A stretch of 12,594 nucleotides of DNA from Clostridia bacterium (lineage in GTDB: Bacteria > Bacillota > Clostridia > TANB77 > CAG-508): assembly GCA_900758165.1 (NCBI GenBank), contig CAAEQN010000127.1:1-12594 (forward strand). Reading direction: 5' to 3'. Positions 6,530 through 12,594 of the stretch are shown in pieces (the stretch's first letter is position 1; each line of letters starts with the position of its first letter). The position numbers and the translations under genes are program-made. The notes under the pieces were generated by a model. The model had not been told where the DNA came from, ran no database searches, and was given only the letters and a program-made list of their open reading frames with translations.

Positions 6530-7543
6530 TTATTCTATTTTCATTTGGTAATTAGCACCAATATGATTATAAGCATCTGGTAAAGGTATTCTGCCTCTTG
6601 GAGTTCTAGCAATAAATCCTATTTGTATTAAGTATGGCTCATAAACGTCTTCTATTGTATCTAGATCTTCACCTACTGTTGTTGCTAAAGCTTCTATTCC
6701 TATTGGTTTCCCCTGATATTTTATTATCATTGTTTCTAGAATTTTTCTATCTATCTCGTCTAGTCCTAGTTCATCTATTTCTAGTTTATTTAGAGCTATT
6801 TTTGTAATTTCTAAATCTATTTTTCCATTTCCTAATACCATTGCATAATCTCTTACTCTTTTAAGCAGTCTATTTGCGATTCTAGGAGTTCCTCTTGATC
6901 TTCTTGCTATTTCTCTACTTGATTTATCATCTATTTCTACATTTAGTATTTTAGCAGATCTTTTTATTATTGTTAGCAAATCATCTTCTTTATATAGTTC
7001 TAATCTATGAACTATCCCAAACCTGTCGCGGAGTGGAGTTGTAAGAGAACCTGCTTTAGTTGTTGCTCCTATTAAAGTAAATTTAGGTAAATTTAGTCTT
7101 ATAGATTTTGCAGTTGGTCCTTTTCCTATTATTATATCTAGTATAAAATCTTCTAACGCTGGATATAATATTTCTTCTACATTTTTGTTTAGTCTATGTA
7201 TCTCATCTATAAACAATACATCATTTTCTGATAGGTTTGTTAATAATGCCGCAATATCTCCTGGTTTAGATATTGCTGGTCCAGAAGTTACTTTTATATG
7301 AGAATTCATTTCGTTTGCTATTATATTAGCTAAAGTTGTTTTTCCAAGTCCCGGAGGTCCATATAAAAGTACATGGTCAAGAGGCTCTTTTCTTTGTTTG
7401 GCAGCTTCTATGTATATTTTCATACTTTCTTTTACTTTTTCTTGTCCAATATATTCATTAAGCATTTGCGGTCTTAACGAAGTTTCTAATTTTTCTTCTA
7501 AATTATCAGCTATATTGGGATTTATAATCGTATTATCCTTCAT
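6530..7543 (-). CDS. ruvB: Holliday junction branch migration ATPase RuvB
   Basis: RuvB is the hexameric AAA+ motor that, with RuvA, drives branch migration of Holliday junctions during recombinational repair. The 337 residues match the usual length. Visible landmarks are SLRPQMLNEYIGQ (22-34), Walker A GPPGLGKTT (62-70, Lys68), Walker B LFIDE (110-114), sensor 1 with GATTKAGSLTTPLRDRFG (159-176, arginine finger in the RDRFG part), the sensor 2 block RGTPRIANRLLKRVRDYA, and the C-terminal DNA-binding winged helix with GKPIGIEALATTVGED and ARTPRGR. AGAGG sits eight bases before the ATG (spacer 7544-7551). Its setting is odd: no ruvA or ruvC is next to it, and it lies between a GtrB-like transferase gene (30 bp upstream) and the FAD gene (25 bp downstream), so it is apparently read from the glycan operon promoter. 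Confidence 0.98.
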   Translation of the reverse strand: MKDNTIINPNIADNLEEKLETSLRPQMLNEYIGQEKVKESMKIYIEAAKQRKEPLDHVLLYGPPGLGKTTLANIIANEMNSHIKVTSGPAISKPGDIAALLTNLSENDVLFIDEIHRLNKNVEEILYPALEDFILDIIIGKGPTAKSIRLNLPKFTLIGATTKAGSLTTPLRDRFGIVHRLELYKEDDLLTIIKRSAKILNVEIDDKSSREIARRSRGTPRIANRLLKRVRDYAMVLGNGKIDLEITKIALNKLEIDELGLDEIDRKILETMIIKYQGKPIGIEALATTVGEDLDTIEDVYEPYLIQIGFIARTPRGRIPLPDAYNHIGANYQMKIE

Positions 7544-7573
7544 TATATTTTCCTCTCTATTTTATGATGTATA

Positions 7574-8524
7574 TTAATCTTTGTCATTAAGTTCTTTTTC
7601 ACCATTATATTCATTTACTAGATATAATGGTCTATGTTTTGTTTCATTAAATATTCTTCCTAAATATTCTCCCATGATACCAATTAGTATTATTTGTATT
7701 CCCGAAAAAAATAATATTAACAATATAATTGCTTGAAACGCTTGTATTGCAACGTGAAGTCTACAACATTTTACTATTACATATATAAAGTATATAAATA
7801 ATGCTAAAAATGTTGGTATGCTTAAACATGTTGATATTCTAAGTGGTGATGTTGTAAATGCTGTTATTCCATCTATAGCTAAATCTATTAATTTTATATA
7901 GTTCCATTTTGTTTTTCCAGCTATTCTTGGGTCTCTATCATAAAATATTGCTTTTTTATTGTATCCTATCCAACTAAACATGCTTTTTGAGCATCTGTTT
8001 GTTTCTCTTAATTTCTTTAAAGCGTTAACACATCTTCTATCTAATAATCTAAAATCTCCTGTGTCTTTTTGTATGGGAACTTTTGTTAGACTTTGTAATA
8101 CTTTATAATACATTTTTGAGGTAAACTTTTTTAACCATGTCTCACCTTTTCTTGATTTTCTTTGTGCATATACATCATCATATCCTTGTTCCCATAGTTC
8201 AACCATTTGAGGAATCAATTCTGGAGGATCTTGTAAATCTGCATCCATTATAATTACACAATCTCCTGTTGCATAATCAAGCCCTGCTATCATTCCTATT
8301 TCTTTTCCAAAATTTCTAGAAAAATCCACATAAGATATTCTGCTATCTTTCTCTCTTAATTCTTTTATTTCTTTTAATGTGTTGTCTTTACTTCCATCAT
8401 TTACAAAAAGTAATTCAAATTCATAATTTTTCATTTCGTTCATTATTTTGCTTACTCTTTCATATAGAAAAGGTAAAGATTCTTCTTCGTTGTATGCTGG
8501 TACTAATATAGTTATTTTTTTCAT
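7574..8524 (-). CDS. Family 2 glycosyltransferase, GtrB/DPM-type (polyprenyl-phosphate sugar synthase)
   Basis: A 316-residue membrane-anchored transferase expected to move a sugar from a nucleotide sugar to undecaprenyl phosphate on the cytoplasmic side. The N-terminal GT-A domain shows ILVPAYNEEESL (6-17), VNDGSKDNT (41-49), SRNFGKEIGMIAGLDYA (69-85), the metal-binding MDADLQDPPE (93-102, DAD at 94-96), and DTGDFRLLDR (154-163). Two membrane helices follow at about 233-255 and 262-286, with the GIMGEYLGRIFNETKHRPLY ending (residues 282-301) that marks the GtrB/CsbB/ArnC-like group. AAGGAG is seven bases from the ATG. It follows the WecA-like gene by 27 bp. Family knowledge predicts a GT-C partner that uses its product outside the cell; the membrane protein at 2824-4920 is the obvious candidate. 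No GtrA-type flippase gene is in the window. Confidence 0.93.
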   Translation of the reverse strand: MKKITILVPAYNEEESLPFLYERVSKIMNEMKNYEFELLFVNDGSKDNTLKEIKELREKDSRISYVDFSRNFGKEIGMIAGLDYATGDCVIIMDADLQDPPELIPQMVELWEQGYDDVYAQRKSRKGETWLKKFTSKMYYKVLQSLTKVPIQKDTGDFRLLDRRCVNALKKLRETNRCSKSMFSWIGYNKKAIFYDRDPRIAGKTKWNYIKLIDLAIDGITAFTTSPLRISTCLSIPTFLALFIYFIYVIVKCCRLHVAIQAFQAIILLILFFSGIQIILIGIMGEYLGRIFNETKHRPLYLVNEYNGEKELNDKD

Positions 8525-8551
8525 ATTTGAACTCCTTTTATTTATTTTTAT

Positions 8552-9787
8552 CTACTTTTTATCATTTTCTTCTTTTCTTTCTTTGAATTTCGCTTCTGTT
8601 CTATTTTTAATATTTGATTCTTCTTTAATTTTTTGATTCTCTTCTATCTTTTCATTTTCAGAACTTATTATTTTTTCTTCTTTTTGTCTAGTAATTTTTT
8701 TATTTTCATAATCTTTAAATACACTCAATTTTACAAAATCTTTATAACCAATTGCTACTATTGCAATTACAAGTAAAGCAAATGATGCAGCTTTCCAAAT
8801 TCCACTATCTAATAAAATTATAGCCGTCATTCCTAATGTTGCTGTTGCTCCATATAATATTAAAACTGATTGTTTTTGAGTATATCCTCTTGCCATAAGT
8901 CTATGATGTAGATGTCCTTTATCTGCTTTAAACACACCTTTTAGTGATTTTGTTTTTGCTATTCTTCTAATTATAGCCCAAAGTGTATCAAATATTGGTA
9001 GAGCCAATACCATAATTGGCGCTATTAATACTATAGCTGTATACGTCTTTGCAACACCTATTATTGATATTACTGCTATAGAAAAGCCTAAAAAGTTAGA
9101 GCCGACATCTCCTATAAAGGTTTTGGCCGGATTAAAATTGTATGGCAAGAATCCCACTATTGCACCAGCTAATGCTGTTATTAGTATAATAGCAATTAAT
9201 GGTGATTCATTTAATGCAAATACTACTAAAAGGGAAATACAAGATATTAAAGTAATACCTGATGATAATCCATCTAGCCCGTCAATTAAGTTTATTGCAT
9301 TTGTTATTCCCACAATCCATCCTACTGTTAAAATAAAACTAAATACTTCATTTAATATGATATTATTTTCTTTAAACGGTATTGTAAAATTGTCTATTAA
9401 CACACCAGCACTTGCTACAATAATCGCTGCTACTAATTGTCCTGTTAGTTTTGTTAATGGTTTTATGTCTTTCACATCATCAATATAACATACAATACCA
9501 AGAACTAACATTCCTCCTAAAATCCCCAATAATTTTATATATAAATTATCTTCTTTAATATTTATATTTCCTTCTATTGAAGCACTTATTACTAAATATA
9601 AAACCGAAACCAAAAATCCTGCTATTACGGCTAATCCTCCCAATCTTGGCATTGGTTTTTTATTTATCCTTCTGTCATTTGGTATATCAACCGCTCCAAC
9701 TTTTTTTGCTAGTCTTATTGTATATGGTGTTATTACAAATGCTGTTATAAATGCTAGTAAAAATGCTATAGCTATATCTCCCCACAT
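8552..9787 (-). CDS. WecA/TagO-type undecaprenyl-phosphate sugar-1-phosphate transferase
   Basis: This 411-residue polytopic protein belongs to the MraY/WecA/TagO family, which starts glycan assembly by transferring a sugar-1-phosphate (often GlcNAc-1-P) from a UDP-sugar to undecaprenyl phosphate. Family blocks are visible: DIPNDRRINKKPMPRLGG (34-51), the magnesium-related YIDDVKD (101-107), NAINLIDGLDGLSSG (163-177), FIGDVGSNFLGF (224-235, Asp227), and GHLHHRL (291-297), the HxHH form that separates WecA/TagO-like enzymes from MraY. About ten membrane helices are expected over residues 3-345. An unusual Lys/Glu-rich tail of about 60 residues (352-411) follows. The start is the first ATG after AGAGAGG (9799-9805), with a rather long 11-base spacing. 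A promoter lies directly upstream, so this is the first gene of the operon. It could serve wall teichoic acid, capsule or another surface polymer. Confidence 0.94.
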   Translation of the reverse strand: MWGDIAIAFLLAFITAFVITPYTIRLAKKVGAVDIPNDRRINKKPMPRLGGLAVIAGFLVSVLYLVISASIEGNINIKEDNLYIKLLGILGGMLVLGIVCYIDDVKDIKPLTKLTGQLVAAIIVASAGVLIDNFTIPFKENNIILNEVFSFILTVGWIVGITNAINLIDGLDGLSSGITLISCISLLVVFALNESPLIAIILITALAGAIVGFLPYNFNPAKTFIGDVGSNFLGFSIAVISIIGVAKTYTAIVLIAPIMVLALPIFDTLWAIIRRIAKTKSLKGVFKADKGHLHHRLMARGYTQKQSVLILYGATATLGMTAIILLDSGIWKAASFALLVIAIVAIGYKDFVKLSVFKDYENKKITRQKEEKIISSENEKIEENQKIKEESNIKNRTEAKFKERKEENDKK

Positions 9788-9831
9788 AATTACTAATTCC
9801 TCTCTATTTCAATTATACTTTTACTTGTATG

Positions 9832-9859
9832 ATTATATCATATATGTGTCATTTTTCAA
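9832..9859 (-). promoter_or_regulatory. Sigma-A-like promoter of the glycan operon
   Basis: The minus strand shows TTGAAA (9854-9859), a 16-base spacer and a perfect TATAAT (9832-9837). The start of transcription should fall near 9825, giving a leader of under 40 bases before the ATG at 9787. Its position right after the terminator of the preceding genes supports it. The bases upstream of the -35 box are A/T tracts that could act as an UP-element. Confidence 0.75.
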
Positions 9860-9860
9860 A

Positions 9861-9884
9861 CATAAAAAACATAAAAAACATAAA
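9861..9884. repeat. Short 9-bp tandem A-tract repeat upstream of the promoter
   Basis: The plus strand has CATAAAAAA twice and then CATAAA, at period 9 (9861, 9870, 9879). It fills the gap between the terminator stem and the -35 box. A-tracts spaced at close to one helical turn can bend DNA; a promoter role is inference. Confidence 0.7.
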
Positions 9885-9894
9885 TATAGAAAAA

Positions 9895-9946
9895 ATATAA
9901 TAAAAACTTACTATTATATTATCTAAATAGTAAGTTTTTATTATAT
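9895..9946 (-). terminator. Strong intrinsic terminator, 21-bp perfect stem
   Basis: Bases 9895-9915 are the exact reverse complement of 9926-9946, leaving a 10-base loop (9916-9925). On the minus strand the descending arm ends in TTTTTATTATAT and runs into a further T-rich stretch (TTTTTTC). It begins 27 bases after the stop codon of the beta-sandwich protein gene and so ends the glucosaminidase / surface-protein transcript just before the next promoter. The stem is symmetrical enough to act on either strand, but there is no plus-strand gene here to need it. Confidence 0.85.
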
Positions 9947-9973
9947 AAGTTTTATATTTGTTTAATTTTTGTT

Positions 9974-10612
9974 TTAATGTTTTTTGCTCTTTTTATTTGT
10001 ACTTTTTATCACCATGATTATTAAAGCTACTATTAATACCAATATTATTATTAATACAACATTTTTCGTTTCTATACCACTTTTGTTTTCTATTCTCTCA
10101 TCGGCCATTGTTTGAACTATATCTTTATTTTCTATAATTTCATTATTGCTATTTTCTGTATTATTTTCACTGTTTTTTACAAATTTAATGAAATAGGTTC
10201 TAGACATTCCATTTTCTGCAATTACTTCTATTCTTAACTTTTCTTGATCTGGTTTTATTTCTACTTCTCCTGCACCTTTAACAGTTGCTCTGCTATCGTC
10301 TGCTTCTGCTGTTATCTCTATTGTATTTGTATTTATTTCCTTATCAATAGTATAATCAATTGTTTGTTTGTCAAATTCTGGTGATAATTTATATCCTTTT
10401 ATAGATAAACTTTTTAAATAATTGTTGCTTGATTTACCAGCATTTTTTTTATCTTCTTCTTGTTGCTCTTTTAAATCTTCTTCTGCTTGCTTATCTGCTG
10501 TAGCATCATCAAAATCTGCAAAACTTGCATAAGAAACATTAGTTAAAAATATAGATATCAATATACTTATCATTAATACTAAAGTCAATACATTTTTTAT
10601 TTTATTTTTCAT
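9974..10612 (-). CDS. Secreted, membrane-anchored cadherin-like beta-sandwich protein
   Basis: A 212-residue surface protein of unknown function. It has a signal peptide (basic MKNKIKN, hydrophobic core about 8-25, probable cleavage after SYA at 27-29), then a short Asp/Glu/Lys/Gln-rich segment (about 35-62) likely to be helical. A bacterial cadherin-like beta-sandwich domain follows (about 64-147), with the family's pattern YLKSLSIKGYKLSPEFDKQT...YTI at its start and AENGMSRTYFIKF at its end. An Asn/Glu-rich linker leads to a C-terminal membrane helix (184-203) and a basic tail (NKKSKKH), placing the domain outside the cell on a type I anchor. AAGAGG five bases before the ATG is a good ribosome binding site but can be hidden in a hairpin. 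It is 71 bp downstream of the glucosaminidase gene and shares its transcript, so it may help hold or guide wall proteins; that is inference. Confidence 0.85.
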   Translation of the reverse strand: MKNKIKNVLTLVLMISILISIFLTNVSYASFADFDDATADKQAEEDLKEQQEEDKKNAGKSSNNYLKSLSIKGYKLSPEFDKQTIDYTIDKEINTNTIEITAEADDSRATVKGAGEVEIKPDQEKLRIEVIAENGMSRTYFIKFVKNSENNTENSNNEIIENKDIVQTMADERIENKSGIETKNVVLIIILVLIVALIIMVIKSTNKKSKKH

Positions 10613-10617
10613 TTAGA

Positions 10618-10653
10618 CCTCTTTTCTTCTTAAGAGGCAACTTTCTAGTTGCC
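10618..10653 (-). promoter_or_regulatory. Two overlapping hairpins, one hiding the ribosome binding site
   Basis: In the minus-strand RNA, GGCAACT-AGAA-AGTTGCC (10653 to 10636; 7-bp stem, 4-base loop) is followed by CCTCTT-AAGAAGAA-AAGAGG (10637 to 10618; 6-bp stem, 8-base loop). The two share two bases (10636-10637), so both cannot form fully. The last AAGAGG is the ribosome binding site of the gene at 10612. The first stem is not followed by a T-run on this strand, so it is not a standard terminator for the glucosaminidase gene. Confidence 0.6.
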
Positions 10654-10683
10654 ATTTAAGTTTTTATTCTAATTATTATTCAA

Positions 10684-12594
10684 CTATTGTCTTACAAGAT
10701 ATTTACTTGGTATAAATACTTGGGTTCCAATAGATAGTCTAACTCTACTCCAATCATATCCATCAATATTTTTATATGTTGAGTCATCTATAACAGTTAC
10801 TGAAACTCCGTCAGATAAAGCAGTTACCTTATCTAGCCTTGTACTTGGACCTATTCTTACGTTGCATCCATCCCCGTCATTTGTTTTTACATTAGCTGTA
10901 TAATTGCAAGTTGTAACATCATCAATTTGCGTTACATAATCTCCAGATATGTATCCAATTAATCCATCTGAAGTAATTACCTTTTGCCAGTTAGAATTTA
11001 TTCCTCTTTGTACAGATAGTAAAATTGTTCCTTTAGTTGGTAACTCTCTTAATATTGTTGAATCTGTTGATGCATCAGATCTAATACGTACATACGTACC
11101 AGTTGTTTTTACGTTTATAGAATATGATTCTTGTGAATTTACGGGCATTGGAGAAAGTGTTGCTTCCATTCCCTCATATAAAGGAATTATAAATGTAAAT
11201 TCAGATTCAAGTTTTCCAGTATTTGCATATGAACTTCTTAATATTCTTGCCTCACTATATGCTCCCATAAGATTTTGCATATATTGATGTGTGTATAATG
11301 CTGTACCATTTCTTGTATCTATGTCAAACCTATTTTGATATAGTGTGTTTTGATAATTATCTAACCAATTTTCTTTACAGAAATATATACCCCCTTCTAG
11401 AGCTTTCTCCATAGTGTCCCAGCCTTCTTGCTTTGCTCTGGCTAGTGCATTATTATACACCTCTGTTTTAGTATCTCCGGTTGCTCCTATATTAAATGGA
11501 TTATAATAATATTTATTATCTCCGCCATTCATCTTGTATGTTCCATTCTTTGGATTTGTTCCATTTTCCTGAAACAATCTTGCTATTATGTAATATGGAT
11601 TTACATTTTTATTTTTACATGCAGTATTTATATCTGTTGCATACTCTTGTAAAAATGAGCCTGAAACTTTATTTTTTATTCCTTCTAATGTACACACACC
11701 ATCTAAATAATCATTTACGTCTTGAAATTGAAATATATCTGTGTCATTTAAAAAGTTCCTTGGATCCATGTAATATGCTATGGCTTTTTCTGATGCAGCA
11801 TACCAACCTGTATCATATAATGTTGTTCCTGCAATCCATTCTCCTCCATAATCTGTTGGAACCAAATTTCTTTTACGTACCTTATATTCTCCAGCTACTG
11901 CATCACTAAATTTAACACCAGTATATAGTAATTCAAAATTCCAATTTGGGTGAGCAGATTGTAGTTTTTCAAGTGCTTCCTTATATCCTGGATATTTTGA
12001 CGAATCTAAATTTATTGCTGTAGATACTTTTACAAACTTAAATTTTTGAGCACTTGTTGAATTATTTATACTAGCTTCTATATTTGCCTCGTTTTTTGCA
12101 ACACCAGAATTAATAGTCATACATAATCCAGTACCTTTAGAAATTATATTATAATATCCATTTCCTGCATCCTTTATTACCCATTTTTGTTGCATACTAC
12201 CATTAGATGTATATTGTCGAATATTTGCTACTGAATTTTTATCCGTACTTGTTACATCCAATAATTTTCCTGAATGAATTGCTGTAATTGTATAATATCC
12301 TTTACCCATATATCTTATATCAAATTTTTGACTAGATAATCCTAGATAAGTATATAACTGTACATTAGCTTCATCATACATATATCCTCCAGCTACATCC
12401 ACACACATATTTTCATCTAATGCTGTTATTACCTTATAAACACCCTCTTCTATTGTTTTTATGCCATATACTTGATTATCATCAATCTTCTTAAATTTAA
12501 ACTTTTGAGCTTTATTTCCATTATTTTGATACACTTGAATATTAGTTTCGTTACTTGATTTTGCTTCTCTCACATCTAGATATAATCCATTCCA
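10684..12594 (-). CDS. Cell-wall N-acetylglucosaminidase with ricin-like and SH3b domains (5' end outside window)
   Basis: A secreted peptidoglycan hydrolase (autolysin type) cut by the window edge: the frame is open to base 12594, where it reads WNGLYLDV, so the GTG at 12573 is an internal valine and not a start. The visible 636 residues begin with ricin-like lectin repeats (to about 190) showing Q-x-F/W-type units such as AQKFKF, SQKFDI, QQKWVI and AQKFKF at about 45-50-residue spacing. The catalytic region (about 200-470) has the clostridial glucosaminidase pattern: YPGYKEALEKLQSAHPNWNF, then MDPRNFL, then ARLFQENG with the likely catalytic glutamate (near residue 343), then YYYNPFNIGATG. 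Two SH3b wall-binding domains end the protein (about 490-557 and 563-636), with NVRIGPS-type motifs. The ricin part probably binds wall sugars and the SH3b domains bind peptide. The signal peptide and any further repeats must lie beyond the edge. Confidence 0.9.
   Translation of the reverse strand, partial: WNGLYLDVREAKSSNETNIQVYQNNGNKAQKFKFKKIDDNQVYGIKTIEEGVYKVITALDENMCVDVAGGYMYDEANVQLYTYLGLSSQKFDIRYMGKGYYTITAIHSGKLLDVTSTDKNSVANIRQYTSNGSMQQKWVIKDAGNGYYNIISKGTGLCMTINSGVAKNEANIEASINNSTSAQKFKFVKVSTAINLDSSKYPGYKEALEKLQSAHPNWNFELLYTGVKFSDAVAGEYKVRKRNLVPTDYGGEWIAGTTLYDTGWYAASEKAIAYYMDPRNFLNDTDIFQFQDVNDYLDGVCTLEGIKNKVSGSFLQEYATDINTACKNKNVNPYYIIARLFQENGTNPKNGTYKMNGGDNKYYYNPFNIGATGDTKTEVYNNALARAKQEGWDTMEKALEGGIYFCKENWLDNYQNTLYQNRFDIDTRNGTALYTHQYMQNLMGAYSEARILRSSYANTGKLESEFTFIIPLYEGMEATLSPMPVNSQESYSINVKTTGTYVRIRSDASTDSTILRELPTKGTILLSVQRGINSNWQKVITSDGLIGYISGDYVTQIDDVTTCNYTANVKTNDGDGCNVRIGPSTRLDKVTALSDGVSVTVIDDSTYKNIDGYDWSRVRLSIGTQVFIPSKYLVRQ

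Noticed and set aside
9123..9488. A plus-strand open frame of 121 codons opposite the WecA-like gene.
   Set aside because: It lies wholly antisense to a strongly conserved enzyme, has no ribosome binding site that I can see, and its translation shows no recognisable domain.
10636..10653. The 7-bp hairpin after the glucosaminidase gene as an intrinsic terminator.
   Set aside because: On the minus strand it is followed by TCTTAAGAAG and not a T-run; the T-run lies on the plus-strand side, where there is no gene to end.
11496..11909. A plus-strand open frame of 137 codons opposite the glucosaminidase gene.
   Set aside because: It is antisense to a conserved catalytic region and its translation is a low-complexity run of Leu, His, Tyr and Phe, as expected from a shadow of AT-rich coding DNA.
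12571..12573. GTG as the start codon of the glucosaminidase gene.
   Set aside because: The frame stays open to the window edge and the upstream codons continue a ricin-like motif (WNGLYLDV), so the GTG is an internal valine.
187..12594. None of the eleven genes ends in TGA (seven TAA, four TAG), hinting at TGA reassignment.
   Set aside because: Conserved tryptophans are encoded by TGG where checked (for example at the right edge), all genes end at normal family lengths, and zero of eleven is within chance for a very AT-rich genome.

Overview
The window is a very AT-rich stretch in which every supportable gene lies on the minus strand, so transcription runs from the right edge to the left. 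Base composition, AAGGAG/AGAGG-type ribosome binding sites, TAA/TAG-biased stops, a clostridial-type N-acetylglucosaminidase with ricin-like repeats, a cadherin-like beta-sandwich surface protein and QueH all point to a low-GC Firmicute of the Clostridia. An uncultured gut clostridium is plausible, but that is inference. I see no tRNA, rRNA, CRISPR array, insertion sequence or phage gene.

Layout in transcription order. (1) 12594-9974: the 3' part of a large secreted cell-wall glucosaminidase (ricin-like repeats, GH73-like catalytic region, two SH3b domains), cut by the window edge. It is followed 71 bp later by a signal-peptide / beta-sandwich / C-terminal-anchor protein. Between them sit two overlapping hairpins, one covering the ribosome binding site of the second gene. 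This block ends in a 21-bp perfect stem terminator at 9895-9946.

(2) 9859-2824: after the terminator comes a good sigma-A-like promoter (TTGAAA-16-TATAAT) and a tightly spaced run of genes. These are a WecA/TagO-type polyprenyl-phosphate sugar-phosphate transferase, a GtrB/DPM-type family 2 glycosyltransferase, the Holliday-junction helicase ruvB, a UDP-galactopyranose-mutase/HemY-like FAD protein, and a GT-C-like polytopic membrane protein with an extracytoplasmic beta-rich domain. Apart from ruvB, the set looks like a surface-glycan pathway: a lipid-linked primer, a lipid-linked monosaccharide donor, a nucleotide-sugar or redox FAD step, and an outward-facing transferase. The glycan and its substrates cannot be read from the sequence.

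(3) 2781-187: the run continues on the same strand with queH (last step of queuosine synthesis), a cytidine-deaminase family enzyme whose ribosome binding site lies inside the end of queH, a GNAT acetyltransferase, and an alpha/beta hydrolase of the monoacylglycerol-lipase type. Gaps widen toward the left (4, 54 and 149 bp), so the last genes may be separately expressed.

The most unusual points are ruvB embedded in a glycan operon and apart from ruvA, with queH four genes' distance downstream; the overlapping hairpins that can sequester a ribosome binding site; the GT-C protein with an added outer domain; and two intergenic stretches that read like broken coding sequence. No clear new defence or mobile system is visible. 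Only spacers shorter than 190 bp lack genes, and each is described below.
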